NCBI RefSeq assembly: GCF_910594005.1
Contig: NC_057826.1
Location: 79,775,163-79,839,162 of the forward strand
From: Cervus elaphus
Taxonomy: Eukaryota > Chordata > Mammalia > Artiodactyla > Cervidae
Direction of reading: 5' to 3'
Length of the DNA stretch: 64,000 nt
A model generated the notes under the pieces. The model was not told the origin of the DNA and made no database searches. It saw only the letters and a list, made by a program, of their open reading frames with translations. A program made the position numbers and the translations under genes. The stretch's first letter is position 1. Each line of letters opens with the position of its first letter. Of this stretch, positions 20,371-31,222 are shown in pieces.

Positions 20371-21919
20371 TTGTCACCTCAACCAGATGACTGGCTCTAG
20401 TGAGTGGCTGCCTGCTATTCTTTTTTTTTAAATCATCCCACTATGCTGGGCTGTGGAGTACAGAGGTGAATCAGACATATCCCCTGCCCTCCAGGATGCC
20501 CAGTTCTCTGAAGGAGACACTCCTACCAGCAGTGACAACCCAGCAAGGACCAGGACCCAGACCATGGGGCACAAAGAGAGACCAGGGGCATTATTGGGCC
20601 TGGCCTGGTGGCTAGGAAAGTCTTCCTGAAGAAGATAGAGCTTCAGTGGCATCTAGAAGCAGAGTTGAGGACTAGGGGACTAGTAGCTCTAGGCAGATCT
20701 GGGAGAATCTGTCCTGTGCAGAGGGCATAGCATGGGAGAGGGCAGGAGAGAGCAGGTGGGTGTGTTTGGGGAATGGCCATGGCTGTGTGAAGCTGAACCC
20801 AGGGAGGTATGTTGGGGAACATGTGGATGGGCCTGGAGAGGTTACAGGGACCCTGTTACTGTCCTGTGGGTGTTGGGGCAGGATGAGGGTGGCCATGAGG
20901 CTGAGCTGGAAAGCTGGCCCTGCAGTGGATGGGGCAGAACAGAGGCTGGACGAGCATATAGACAGCAGTCCAGGGGTCAGGTGAGGGATGTCTGATCTGG
21001 GCAGAGGTAGTAGAACCACAGAAGAGGGGGTGATTTAGAATCTGTTGGGCTTGGTGGCCTGAATCACCTTGGGCCCAGAATTTGGGGGCTGGGACCCCCT
21101 ACAGCTCCAGAGACTGCCCGCTGGTTGGAAGTCATTGGACCTAGGCTAGGGTGGCTCGGGAACCAGGGTCCCCCAGAGGTCAGGGCTCTAGCCTCCTGGG
21201 CTGGACCTGGGCTGCTGATGGGTTTCAGGGCCCTGACTCTGCACAGCACCCAGCCGGGGGCCCTGGCCTTCCTCTGGAGCAGCTTGGCACAGCCCACCCT
21301 CCCCACCCCTGCTTCTTCACTGGGCACATCCTGACGTGACAGCCCTGCTGCCAGAGAGCAGAGGGAGCTTGAAAAAGCCACCAAAGAAAGGAGGTGTCAA
21401 AGTAACTTCCCAGACCTGCTCTCTGTCCCCAGCTCCAGAGCCTGCTCCAGACACCTCACTCATGCCCCAGGCCTGAGGGGACTGACTAATCACCAAGGAG
21501 GACCCGAGTTCCATGTCCATTCCATGGGGAGCTTTCGAAGACAGCCCTGGATGGCCAACCTCCTGTTTTCCACCAGAAGTGGAAGTCTCAGCCCCCTGGG
21601 AGCCTTTGCTGCCTTCTCCCCTTCCCTTTGGCTGGTATTGGCTCAAGAAGCACCCCTTCCTCCCCCATGGTGTCCTCTGGTCCCTGGGCTCCCTTTGAGA
21701 ACTTGTCAAACTTGTTACTAGCTGTGCTCCGCTGGCCCAGGGCAAGGGCTTCTCCGCTCTGCCAGAGCCTGAGACTGGCTCAGTGTGCCGGTGGCCCAGA
21801 CTGCCAAGGGCAGTGAGGCCCCTGGAGCTCAAATTAAGAATTCCCTGGGGAAAAACCATGTTCTGTTGAAGTCTTTTCTTTCCTTCTTTTATCTGTCAGC
21901 AGGAGCTGGGCTTTGGAAC
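20371..21919. other. GC-rich unique sequence, no gene recognised
   Basis: Many overlapping open frames occur on both strands, the longest being 180 codons on the minus strand (21317-21859), with no domains. Low-level resemblance to an unnamed ancient repeat occurs at 20440-20680. Confidence 0.35.
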
Positions 21920-22066
21920 AAGCTCTGGCTGCAGAATCAGGAAGCCTGGATTCCTATCATTTGACTTTGGGAAACTTCTTTGGGCTTCAGTTCCTTCAGC
22001 TCTAGAATGGTGCTAATAAGCCTCCGAGGCTGGTCTGTGAATCCCTTGGCACATCATAGGTGGTAA
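21920..22066 (+). repeat. MIR SINE, sense
   Basis: 'ctggctgcagaatcaggaag', 'tttgactttgggaaacttc', 'gggcttcagttccttcagct' and 'ttggcacatcataggtggt' are in MIR order. Confidence 0.65.
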
Positions 22067-22261
22067 TTTTTTTAAATTCATTAATTCAATAATGTACATT
22101 AGAAGTTATCACACACCCTCTATTCCTAATACATGGGGAAGCCCCAGAAGGGAGAACTCCTTGAGGGGAAGGACCTTGGAGAATTCACAGGTGTATCCTA
22201 TTAAATGTCCCTGCCCCACACCCTGCATCAAAGAACACAGTTCAGTTCAGTTCAGTTCAGT

Positions 22262-22693
22262 TCAGTCACTCAGTCGTGTCTGACCCCTCGCAACCCCATG
22301 AATCGCAGCACACCAGGCCTCCCTGTCCATTACCAACTCCAGGAGCTTACTCAAACACATGTCCATCGAGTCGGTGATGCCATCCAGCCATCTCATCCTC
22401 TGTTGTCCCCTTCTCCTCCTGCCCCCAATCCCTCCCAGCATCAGGGTCTTTTCCAATGAGTCAACTCTTCACATGAGGTGGCCAAAGTATTGGAGTTTCA
22501 GCTTCAGCATTAGTCCTTCCAATGAGCACCCAGGACTGATCTGCTTTAGGATGGACTGGTTGGATCTCCTTGCAGCCCAAGGGACTCTCAAGAGTCTTCT
22601 CCAACACCACAGTACAAAAGCATCAATTCTTTGGCACTCAACTTTCTTCACAGTCCAACTCTCACATCCATACATGACCACTGGAAAAACCAT
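22262..22693 (-). pseudogene. BovB C-terminal region, interrupted
   Basis: In the frame shifted from the RT segment, 'MYGCESWTVKKVE' and 'LLRVPWAARRSNQSILK' are followed by a stop just after 'QYFGHLM' (near 22468). The same frame then reopens at 'EKTLMLGGIGGRRRRGQ'. The stop replaces an arginine codon seen in related copies and is consistent with CpG-to-TpG decay (CGA to TGA). Confidence 0.85.
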
Positions 22694-23495
22694 AGCCTTG
22701 ACTAACTGTTGTTGGTAAAGTAATGTCTCTGCTTTTTAATATGCTATCTAGGTTGGTCATAACTTTCCTTCCAGGGAGTAAGTGTCTTTTAATTTCATGG
22801 CTGCAATCACCATCTGCAGTGATTTTGGAGCCCAAAAAAATAAAGTCAGCCACTGTTTCCACTGTTTCTCCACCTATTTCCCATGAAGTGATGGGACCAG
22901 ATGCCATGATCTTAGTTTTCTGAATGTTGAGCTTTAAGACAATTTTTTCACTCCCTTCTTTCACTTTCATCAAGAGGCTTTTTAGTTCCTCTTCACTTTC
23001 TGCCATAAGGGTGGTGTCATCTGCATATCTGAGATTATTGATATTTCTCCTGGCAATCTTGATTCTCGCTTGCGTTTCATCTAGCTCAGCATTTCTCATG
23101 ATGTACTCTGCACATAAGTTAAATAAGCAGAGTGACAATATACAGCGTTGACGTACTCCTTTTCCTATTTGGAACCAGTCTGTTGTTGCATGTCCAGTTC
23201 TAACTGTTGCTTCCTGACCTGCATACAGGTTTCTCAAGAGGCAGGTCAGATGGTCTGATATGCCCATCTCTTTCAGAATTTTCCACAGTTTATTGTGATC
23301 CACATAGTCAAAGGCTTTGGCATAGTCAATAAAGCAGAAATAGATGTTTTTCTGGAACTCTCTTGCATTTTCGATGATCCACTGGATGTTGGCAATTTGA
23401 TCTCTGGTTCCTCTGCCTTTTCTAAAACCAGCTTGAACATCTGGAAGTTCACGGTTCACGTACTGCTGAAGCCTGGCTTTGAGAATTTTGAGCAT
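22662..23495 (-). pseudogene. BovB reverse-transcriptase domain, partial ORF
   Basis: A 277-codon uninterrupted frame carries the RT signatures in order: 'FIDYAKAFDYVDH' (motif A, first catalytic aspartate), 'GKGVRQRCILSL' (motif B region; the usual glycine before cysteine is arginine here) and 'YADDTTLMAES' (motif C, catalytic YADD), followed by thumb-like 'GGETVETVADFIFLGSKITA'. The frame is lost near 22690 through an apparent 5-base deletion relative to the sister copy at 13.6-14.6 kb. The palm motifs survive, but the protein is N-terminally truncated and C-terminally broken, so it is inactive. Confidence 0.92.
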
Positions 23496-23744
23496 TACTT
23501 TACTAGCGTGTGAGATGAGTGCAATTGTGCAGTAGACAGATCAAGATAAATCCAGCCAGCAGGTCCCAGGGTTGGAGGGTACAGGTCAGGCTTCCAAGGC
23601 TGGGACAGGAGATGGTGGCATGGGCTGGGTGATCAGGAGGAGAGAAGTGAGCTGGGCCTAGCATTTTGAAAGGCAGAGAGGATAGAGATAAGACTATCCT
23701 CAGAAACCCAGTGTGGTACTGATCAGGGGCCCTTTAGGGGACCC

Positions 23745-23900
23745 TCTCGATCTCCAGATTGGGAAGGTCCCCTGGAGAAGGAAATGGCAACCCACTCCAG
23801 TATTCTTGCCTGGAGAATCCCATGGACGGAGGAGCCTGGTGGGCTACAGTCCACGGGGTCGCAAAGAGTTGGACACGACTGAGCGACTTAACTTAACTCC
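23745..23900 (+). mobile_element. Bov-tA SINE, 5'-truncated
   Basis: From 'gatctccagattgggaaggt' through 'ggagaaggaaatggcaaccc' to 'acacgactgagcgactta'. Its body is close to consensus, suggesting a young copy. Confidence 0.92.
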
Positions 23901-24399
23901 CCTGGAAGGAAGAGACTTTGATCTATGAATACTTGGTCTCTTGGTTGACAAGGGTCATGTTCTACTGGTCTGACACAGGGAGATCAAGCAATCCTACACT
24001 GCGTCCCTGGGCTAGGTCTGCTCAGGCCCAGGGTAGTGGGGCAGCATGGTCTTGCACCTCTTGGACATCCTGGAGCATTTTCTGCCACAGACCCACCTGA
24101 ACAATGCCAGGGGTTTTGTTGCTGGAAATGGAAGCCTAGAAGGGGAGAGGTCCTGGAATACAGAAACTGCACAAGGACCAGAAGGTGGCCTTCAGAAGAC
24201 CTGGAGTTCCTGGGTGGAGGGAGTGTCTTAACCTCCTGGTTAAGATGCAGAGGGGGTGGGGAGAACCAGAGAAAGGCAGAGCACACCCAGGGCTCCTCCA
24301 GGGCAGAAGACTGTGCCTCATTTTCTCCCCAGAGCACAGGGCCTGGTGCAGTAGCAGTGGGAGTGTTTGTCAAATTGGTTTGATAAGAAATGCAGAGTG
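23901..24399. other. Unique sequence
   Basis: Frames on both strands overlap (23984-24373 -, 24036-24383 +) without motifs. No repeat is recognised. Confidence 0.35.
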
Positions 24400-24560
24400 A
24401 GGTACAGTCACAGAGAGGGGGAGACCGACAGACAGAGAAGCCAAGAGAGGAAAAGACATGCAGAGTCAGGTAGAAAAACCTAGAGAGATAATGGAAATGG
24501 AGAGAGGAGAGAGAGGAGAAATAAAACAGAGCAGAGATGGAGAAGAGAGAGAGGAGATTG
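24400..24560. repeat. Purine (GA)-rich low-complexity tract
   Basis: Runs of 'agagagg', 'gagagagaggag' and related text dominate. It reads as simple-sequence DNA, not coding. Confidence 0.7.
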
Positions 24561-25198
24561 TGTCTTCACCAAGTCCAAAAATAGCAGCTGCTGGTGCCGG
24601 CAGCCTGCCCTGAGATGGCCCCTTAATTGGGGCTGAATTCAGCATTCTCTGAGCCCAGCGCAAGTGTCACTGAGGACGGCATGTGCTGGGCCAAGGTTGA
24701 CAGAAAGGGCCCAGCTGGAGCTGGAATGTGCCTGGGGTCTGTGGCTTCCTGCCCCAGGCTTCCTACGCCCCCTCCAGCTCCCGTTATGCACACTCAGCTC
24801 ACTGAAGGATGCTGCTCTGAGAAGGTGGCTCAGCCTGGGGAGGTCAGGGCCATTTTTGCTCACCTGATGAGGGGGGATAGGGATTGGACTGAGGGAGCAG
24901 GGAGATGGTGGAGGGGAGCAGAGGCTCCTTGCATTTGGGGAAGAGACAGTGGTTGGAAAGTTGGATTCTTGGTGCTATTATTTCAGTACAAGTTGCACTT
25001 TCACAAAATGATCTTAATAGGCTGATTTGTCTGCTCACCTGCTCTCAACCAGCACCCAGCAGTGTGGCCCCAGCAGCCATAATCTCAGGGACCACCGTCG
25101 CTCCATCTCATTTTCCTTCAGCAATCTCAGGGACCACCTGCTTGAGTAAATGGGCTGGTCCTGTGTCTTAAGGGAACACAGCCCCTGTTCCAGCCAGG
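24561..25198. other. Unique sequence upstream of a TATA-like box
   Basis: No gene is recognised. The short homology 'ctcagggaccacc' appears twice (25085-25097 and 25126-25138, spacing 41 bp), a small local duplication. Confidence 0.4.
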
Positions 25199-25207
25199 TA
25201 TAAAAGG
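25199..25207 (+). promoter_or_regulatory. TATA-box-like word
   Basis: 'tataaaagg' is a canonical TATA match. About 30 bp downstream lies 'attccatttcccctgag', and the first ATG (25242) opens only a 27-codon frame. No CAAT/GC boxes or downstream gene are seen, so this may be coincidental. Confidence 0.15.
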
Positions 25208-25509
25208 AGTTCTGGCTGGATTCCATTTCCCCTGAGAGCAAAATGAAAATGCCTGCTATTCCTTGTGCTGTGAAGAATTTTCGTTGGATGCCAAGAATTT
25301 TCCAGCAGCATGAAAATCAAGGCTAGCATATAAGGAGAGTTGAGTTGATTGACCATCACCTACTTCCCTGCTCTGTCACATGGAAAATTTGAAACTTCCC
25401 TGTAGACCTGTGCCACCCCTGTGCTTGTGATGTTCAGTACTGGGTTAACTAAAATTTGTTAATAGGCAGTTATATGGAAAGTGCCCCAGACCTAAAAGAA
25501 GAAGGAAAG

Positions 25510-25750
25510 GAAATTCATATTTGTTGAGCACATTTTTATGTGCCAGGCACTGTGCTAAACAGGTTTCCTTATGTTGCATCATTTAATCCTCTTAACAGGC
25601 CGGTGATGTTTTTATTATAATTTCTGTTTCTGACATGGGAATAGTGACTTGAAAAGATTAGGTAATGAGCCCAGGTTCACCTAGCTGGTCAGTGGGGGAG
25701 CTGAGACTCAAACCCTGGTCTTCTTGCATTCAAAGCCCATTTGGCTATGG
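25510..25750 (-). repeat. MIR SINE, near full length, antisense
   Basis: 'catatttgttgagcacattt', 'atgtgccaggcactgtgcta', 'tcatttaatcctcttaacag' and 'gagactcaaaccctggtctt' are in complete reverse MIR order. Confidence 0.93.
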
Positions 25751-25974
25751 CAGGTAACCCAGAGAACATCAGGGAAGCCCTGCTGCTAGAAGTAAGACAG
25801 AGGGCTGTCATTGAAAGTGGAGTGAGCAGTCTTTAGGAAACTGGGGAAAAATTGATATGCACGGTGGCTTTACTGTGCCTTGATGGGCCTGGGTCTGAGT
25901 TGTCAGATGGTGCAGGGGTGTCAATAGGAAGCCTAATCCCATGGGGCCAAGATTTTAGGTTGTGTTCACCTGGA

Positions 25975-26400
25975 AGCATACTCTGAAATGATTAATATGC
26001 AGAAAATTTACTGGAGAATGGCTTCAGGGCCAATGCTTGTGGGGGAGGAAAGGGAGCAGGATTGGGCAGAGGGAGAGGTTGAGCTGCAAGGCAGTCTCAG
26101 TGATAGTCTCAGCTGATTCTGCAGGAGCTCTGATGCTGGAATGATCCCTCAGCATTGTCTTGAATTAGGGTTAAGGAGCTGGGCCTTTATACTGTGTCAC
26201 TGACCAGTCATTGGGTGTTGACTGCCTTGGGAAGGGAATGTGATCTTGGACAAGGACACTTTCTTCGGAGGCAATTCCCATAGAGAGTGGAGAGATGAGA
26301 GCTGTCAGACAACCACCTCCCATCAACTGTAAGAGTGAGTCCTGCAAGGGCCATCTGGGTGGTACAGCACAGCCTCCAAGACAAGGTTTCTCACTGATGC
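25975..26400. repeat. Ancient interspersed repeat, family uncertain
   Basis: 'acctggaagcatactctgaa', then a 'ttactggagaatgg' segment, then 'gggcagagggagagg' and 'ctgcaaggcagtctcagtga'. The same general plan recurs at 46130-46345 (a 'cctggaaactgag' start, 'ttattgaggggttctgg', then 'ggtctcagctgg'). I believe both belong to one old mammalian family that I cannot name. Confidence 0.45.
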
Positions 26401-27465
26401 CATTGGGAGAGGTGACTAGGGAAAACCTCCAGGCATAATAAAGACCATGGATGAGGATTTCATAAGGGCAGGGGTCCTACAGCCTATGGGAGAAAGAGAA
26501 GGGAACTGGACTGAGGAGTTCTGGCAGGCAGCTTGAAGTCTGAATATTTCCCCTCTACTGCCTGTACCAACAATGCCAGATAGAAAAGGTGCCCAGGATG
26601 GGACTGTGAAAGGAAAAAGCTGAGGACAAAGTCATCCTCTGGCTCATGTGTCATACAGAAAGAACCTGAGTGCCTAGCCCTGTGTGGATCTGCAATGAGT
26701 AGGAGGATAAGAAGGAGAGAATGGAAGAGACAAGTAAAGGACAAGTTGGTCCTGTCTCAAGGCACCACATTCTGGGTAGGGGTGCAGCTTCATATGTGGG
26801 AGCAGGCAGAGAGCAGCACACCGTGTGCTCCCAGGCTGTCTTGGATGGCTCTGCCAGATCTTGGGGTAAATTAATTCAGAGAAGGGAGCCAGCAAGGTGG
26901 GAAAGTCAAGGAGAGATTCTCAGAACAAGAGACTTAGGATGAGCCTTGAATAACAGAGCGGAGTCAGGCAAGCAGAGATCCACGCTCCTGAAATGTCCTC
27001 TCACTTCCCTGCTCTGCGACCTTGAGGGAAGGGAGTCAGTATTCACCCAGGGCTGGTCCATCTCCAGTAAGAGGTGACCCAGAGACACACCCAGTCCTTT
27101 CTTTTATCTTCATAAACCTTTGCTTTCTCAGGCACCCTGGATCTATCCGTGGTGCTGAATAACAGGGAGCTTGTCCCAGCCTCACCTGGGGAGGACCAAG
27201 TCTGCAGAATTTCAGTTTCTCCTTCTGCCAGAAAGTAGCAAGATGAGTCTCTTCACAGAGGGTTTGTGTATGGGGGCTGCAGCCAAGACCAGGAGATCTG
27301 CCCCTGGATACCCAGGCCTTAACTTCCCTTCATTGGGCAGAGCTGGACAGGATAAGTAGACTGTCCAATCTGTGAGCAGAGCACAGGGGCTGTCACGTCC
27401 TTGGTGCCTATGAGCAGAGTATAATGGGGGCCATTTAAAGTTGTGCCCCCAAGGGAGCTTCTCTT
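26401..27465. other. Unique sequence, no gene recognised
   Basis: No repeat, RNA or coding signature is visible. Open frames are short and unsupported. Confidence 0.35.
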
Positions 27466-27544
27466 TGGTAATAGAACCATTTAGTATCTTGATTGTAGTG
27501 GTGGTAATACAGATTTATACATGCAATAAACTTATAGAACAAAG
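27466..27544 (+). mobile_element. L1M 3' UTR, part 1
   Basis: 'atcttgattgtagtggtggt' and 'acagatttatacatgcaata' match the L1M 3' UTR. It is continued at 27926 after a BovB insertion. Confidence 0.6.
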
Positions 27545-27922
27545 AATTCATGCTTTCAAACTGTGGTGCTGGAGAAGACTCTTGAGAGTCCCTCAAACTG
27601 CAAGGAGATAAAACCAGTCAATCCTAAAGGAAATCAACTCTGAATATTCATTGGAAGGACTGATGCTGAAGCTGAAACTCCAATACTTTGGCTACCTGAT
27701 ATGAAGAGCTGACTCATTGGAAAAGACCCTGATGCTGAGAAAGATTGAAGGCAGGAGGAGAAGGGGGTGACAGAGGATGAGATAGTTGGATGGCATCACT
27801 GAGTCAAGGGACATGAGTTTGAGCAAGCTCCAGGAGATAGTGAAGGCCATGGAAGCCTGGCGTGCTGCAGTCCACGGGGTTGCAGAGTCAGACACGACGG
27901 AGCAACTAAATAACAAACAGCA
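27545..27922 (+). mobile_element. BovB LINE 3' end, sense
   Basis: Sense-strand BovB C-terminal text: 'gctggagaagactcttgaga', 'ggaaggactgatgctgaagc', 'gagttggatggcatcac'-like text and the end 'cacgacggagcaactaaata'. The reading frame is decayed. It splits an older L1M 3' end. Confidence 0.9.
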
Positions 27923-28168
27923 ACAACTATACATACACGTATACAAAAAGTGAATCCAGGCAAAAACTAGTAAAATCTGGGTAGGGTCTATAGTCTAGTT
28001 AATTGTATTGTGCTAACATCAATTTCTTGGTTTTGAAATCACTGTAATTGTCCCTATGCTCCCCCATACCATTGGGGTAGCTGAGTGACAGGTACTTAAG
28101 GACGTTTTTATGCTATTTTTGCAACTTCTTGAAGTCTATAGTCATTTAAAAATTTAAAAAATACATCA
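27923..28168 (+). mobile_element. L1M 3' UTR, part 2
   Basis: 'gtgaatccaggcaaaaacta', 'aatctgggtagggtctatag', 'ctatttttgcaacttcttg' and a closing A-rich end (28150-28166) are the standard L1M 3' terminus. Confidence 0.75.
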
Positions 28169-28219
28169 TGCCCAATGGCTGAGCTTGCTTAGTATCCTCT
28201 TATCAGCCTGTCTTCTTCA

Positions 28220-28478
28220 CCCATCCAGATCCTCTGAGGGCTGAGCTTGAGTTTTTTCTTCTCCAGGAAGCTTTCTGATTACCCATTGCCCACCTCCGGG
28301 TTCCTGTGGTACTTGTGCTGTGAACTCATAGCCAGGCCTCTGACCTCTGTGGATTCATGTGTCTGTCTCACCTCCATAACCATGCTGAGAGTTCCCTGAG
28401 GGTGGGGATTTTATCTTCTGGGACTTTCATTTCCTTCTCAGATCCTGAGGATACACAACTGGTGCTCAATTATTACCT
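28220..28478 (+). repeat. L2 LINE 3' end
   Basis: 'tcttctccaggaagctttct', 'acccattgcccacctccggg' and the tail 'acacaactggtgctcaatta' follow the L2 sense 3' end. Confidence 0.75.
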
Positions 28479-28649
28479 GGCGACAGACTGATAAATATCT
28501 GCTTCTCACAGAACCGGGGCTTTCCCAAGCCTTTAATTGCCTCCGTCCTTCCAGAGCTCCTGTTAAGTACAGCTTTGGGGCAGCCTGTCTCTGACAAACA
28601 CACGAGGAAGTGAGAGAATGTGGGACTTGAGCCACAAGGGCCACTACGT

Positions 28650-28785
28650 CATGAACCACTTACTGAGCATCCACATCATGACAGTGCTTAATGTTCTGTG
28701 TCTCTAATTAGTCTTCATAGGAATGTTGTAAATAGGGAGCTGCACCCCCATTTTACATATGAGGACAGACACACTGTGGGAGGGG
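28650..28785 (-). repeat. MIR SINE, antisense
   Basis: 'cttactgagcatccacatca', 'ctaattagtcttcatagg' and 'ccccattttacatatgagga' are in reverse MIR order. A sense MIR follows within 60 bp. Confidence 0.75.
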
Positions 28786-28829
28786 GTCGCAGTAAAGAAT
28801 TAAAAACCAAAGCTGTTTCCGAGATGTGC

Positions 28830-28960
28830 CCCCTACAAATGGTGTAAACTTGGACCAGTTGCTTAACCTCTCTGCGCTTCAGTTTCCTCATCTGTAAAAT
28901 GGGAAGAATAGTACCTTCATCATAGGCATTTTGTGAGAGGTAATGACATATAACCTTTGT
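28830..28960 (+). repeat. MIR SINE, sense
   Basis: 'gcttaacctctctgcgcttc' and 'agtttcctcatctgtaaaat' are the MIR core. It lies tail-to-head with the antisense copy just upstream, making a weak inverted pair. Confidence 0.85.
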
Positions 28961-28969
28961 ATTTTTTGC

Positions 28970-29095
28970 TATTTTGTGGACTCCTTAAAGGCAGGACCAG
29001 GCCTGAGGTGTGGTGGATGTTTACTATGTATTTGCTGAAGTAACTGGTAAATGACTTAATGATCGAAAGAATGAATGAATGCTTATAAAGTGCTG
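28970..29095 (+). repeat. L2/MIR-type LINE 3' end
   Basis: 'ggactccttaaaggcaggac' and 'tttgctgaagtaactgg' ending in 'gaatgaatgaatg' have the L2 3' terminal pattern. Confidence 0.5.
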
Positions 29096-29134
29096 TCTCA
29101 GTTTTGAGCACAGGGTAGGAACTCTCTAAATGTT

Positions 29135-29214
29135 GTTGTTTGGTTGCTAAATCGTGTCTGACTCTTTGTGACCCCATGGACTGCAACACACCAGCTTTCC
29201 CTGTCTCCCACTAT
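29135..29214 (-). mobile_element. Very short BovB 3'-end insertion with 13-bp TSD
   Basis: Eighty bases of BovB tail ('ggttgctaaatcgtgtctga' onward) are bracketed by an exact 'ctctctaaatgtt' at 29122-29134 and 29215-29227. This is an extreme 5' truncation. Confidence 0.93.
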
Positions 29215-29227
29215 CTCTCTAAATGTT

Positions 29228-30394
29228 AGCTCCTTCCTTCATTCCACCCCAGCCCTTTCTGGCATGAATTCCCATGCAAACAATGCCAGAATGGTGGAGA
29301 GCTTCCAGTCCCTTCTGTTTCCAAAGGAAGGAAAATGCACCCCTTGCAGTTTGGGGGCTTTGGGCATGGGAAAGTGGCAAGTCCAGGCTGGTCTTCCCTC
29401 TGCCCTTGAACTCCTCTCAGGGCTAGGGGAATGCTGTGCAAACCAGTTACCTGGGAGTTGGCTGCTCGAGGGTTTTTCCAGGGTGCCTAGAGTGAGCCTC
29501 AAGTGTCAGGCCTGCAGCCCCAGTGTTCTCCCACGAAGTAACCCTATGCAAATAGGTCAGGGGATCCAGGGAGGATTGTAAACCCCCCCTGGGGAAAAGG
29601 CAACAGGGCCTTAGAGCATCTGTGTGTGTGTCCTTGACACAGAATCTTGGAATCCAAGCTTATGAGGGAACTTGTATATCATTAATGCACACTTCGGAAG
29701 GCTGATTCCTGTTCAAGGAACTGGTCCAAGGCTTGACACCACTAAGGATGGGATCTTTCTACTTCCTGGGCATGGCCATTCACTGCTTATGCTTGTGAGA
29801 AGGGCAGGAAGGACCATTTGTACATTTCTGCGATTCAGGGGTGACTGAACCGAGCGGAGAGAGCAGTGGCTGTGTAGTTGAAAGCTCCATGACCGATTCT
29901 TTTCACTGTGATACCTGGGACAGAATCTTGCATTTGCCTAGAGGGTTCAGGCTGACAGATTAACCCCTTAGGGAGGGGGGAAGTGGCTATAGAATTCACA
30001 CTAAAGTGTAAATGATTGACAGGCTGGGTTCTTCCCTGTCTGATCAAGACCTGGCCTGCTGGTCCCAAACACGGAACTCTGAGGGGACATTCCAGGTAGT
30101 TATTGTCTCTAGGGCTGTTTGACCAGATGGCTAAGACAGCACGTCTCTACTCGTCTCTCTCTCCTTGGTTCCAACATCCCATCCCTCCGTGTTGGCCCCA
30201 GGAGTCCATTTGGTAGAGGATTATTGGATTTAATCAATATGTCCTTAGCTTGACATAATTCTCCTCATTCTGGCTCAGTTGTGCAGGGTCCCTTCCTTCT
30301 GCCTGTTTCTAATTTCAGGGCTGAAAAGAATTCCTGATGCTTTTAAGGCCTTTCTCATAAATCATCCCCCATGGTTGAACATGGATGGATTTAT
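29228..30394. other. Unique sequence, no gene recognised
   Basis: No young repeat is present. A MIR-related trace may occur at 29640-29720. The stretch 29820-30290 is repeat-free on inspection. Confidence 0.35.
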
Positions 30395-30525
30395 AATTCT
30401 GTTTTAAAGATAAGGAAGCCAAGTCTGTGCAGGTGATGGTAAAGGGATGTACCTCATGTCACACTGGGAGACCTTGGCAAGTCTGAGTCCGAATCCCAGG
30501 GCTCTTAGTTTCTGCTCTTGCACTT
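30395..30525 (-). repeat. MIR SINE, antisense
   Basis: 'ttaaagataaggaagccaag', 'tcatgtcacactgggagacc' and 'gagtccgaatcccagggctc' are in reverse MIR order. Confidence 0.65.
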
Positions 30526-31212
30526 GGCTCAGGGTTCCTGTTCCCACCAACCTTCCAGTCTGCCAGCAAAAGTACCAACAACAGTGGTTTTACCTTTTTT
30601 TTACAACTTCCAGCTAATGTCATCCTTTATTTCCAGTTCTTCCTGCTTAGACATGAGTGCCTGCTTTCAGGAAGAAATAGGGCTTTGTCCTCAGGAGGCT
30701 CACGTTTGGGTGGGCAGACAAGAGTGTGACCCAGGGAGCAAGGAGATGCAGCAAGTCAGGGCAGGCTGAAGGGGTCAGTGTGTGAACACCAAGGGGAGCT
30801 GGGAGATCACCGAGGTCTTCCCGGAAGAGAGCACTTGGGAGGGCTTGCAGCCCACTGTGGGCTCAGGGCAGCTTCTTGAGTGGAATGTCAGCGAGGTGAT
30901 GGGGTCCTTTTGGGAACAGAGGCTGGAGAGTCAGTGAGGGTTCTGTGTAAATCCTCCCTGCCTGTAGATATTTGCTTTTTTCCATCACACAACCCCTTAC
31001 TCAGCAGAGCCCTCCATATACCCAGAGTCCCTGATCAAGCTTGGTGCTTCCTTCTCCAGAGGCCAGATGCCCTTCCTGGGTCCACAGGCTGCCCTCACAT
31101 CCACTTCTGAAGATGGGCCTCCAGAGGGAGCCTGGATCTTATCCTCGCTTTTTCCTGCATCTCCCCACCCCCAGCTTGGAGCATATTCTAACAGAGCAGC
31201 AGTTTCCCTCAG
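30526..31212. other. Unique sequence, no gene recognised
   Basis: The text from 30680 to 30880 has the flavour of an unnamed ancient repeat. The rest is not recognised. Confidence 0.3.
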
Positions 31213-31222
31213 AGACTTCCCC

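Larger units (their letters stand above)
22238..23534 (-). mobile_element. BovB (RTE) LINE, 1.3 kb 3' fragment, best preserved copy
   Basis: The element runs antisense from a five-unit '(ttcag)n' tail at 22240-22266 to 'gatgagtgcaattgtgcagt', where it is 5'-truncated. The minus strand encodes the reverse-transcriptase palm and thumb and the C-terminal region. The endonuclease domain of a full BovB is missing. BovB is thought to have reached ruminants by horizontal transfer and supplies the machinery used by Bov-tA SINEs. I see no convincing target-site duplication. Confidence 0.96.

Noticed and set aside
21317..21859. 180-codon minus-strand frame
   Set aside because: Gly/Ser/Pro-rich chance frame with overlapping plus-strand frames of similar quality.
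20371..21919. CpG island or promoter in the GC-rich block
   Set aside because: GC content is high but CpG dinucleotides are sparse on inspection. No cluster typical of a CpG island was found anywhere in the window.
22238..22268. Short direct repeats that might suggest a CRISPR-like or telomeric array
   Set aside because: They are the '(ttcag)n' tail of BovB, also seen at 13559.
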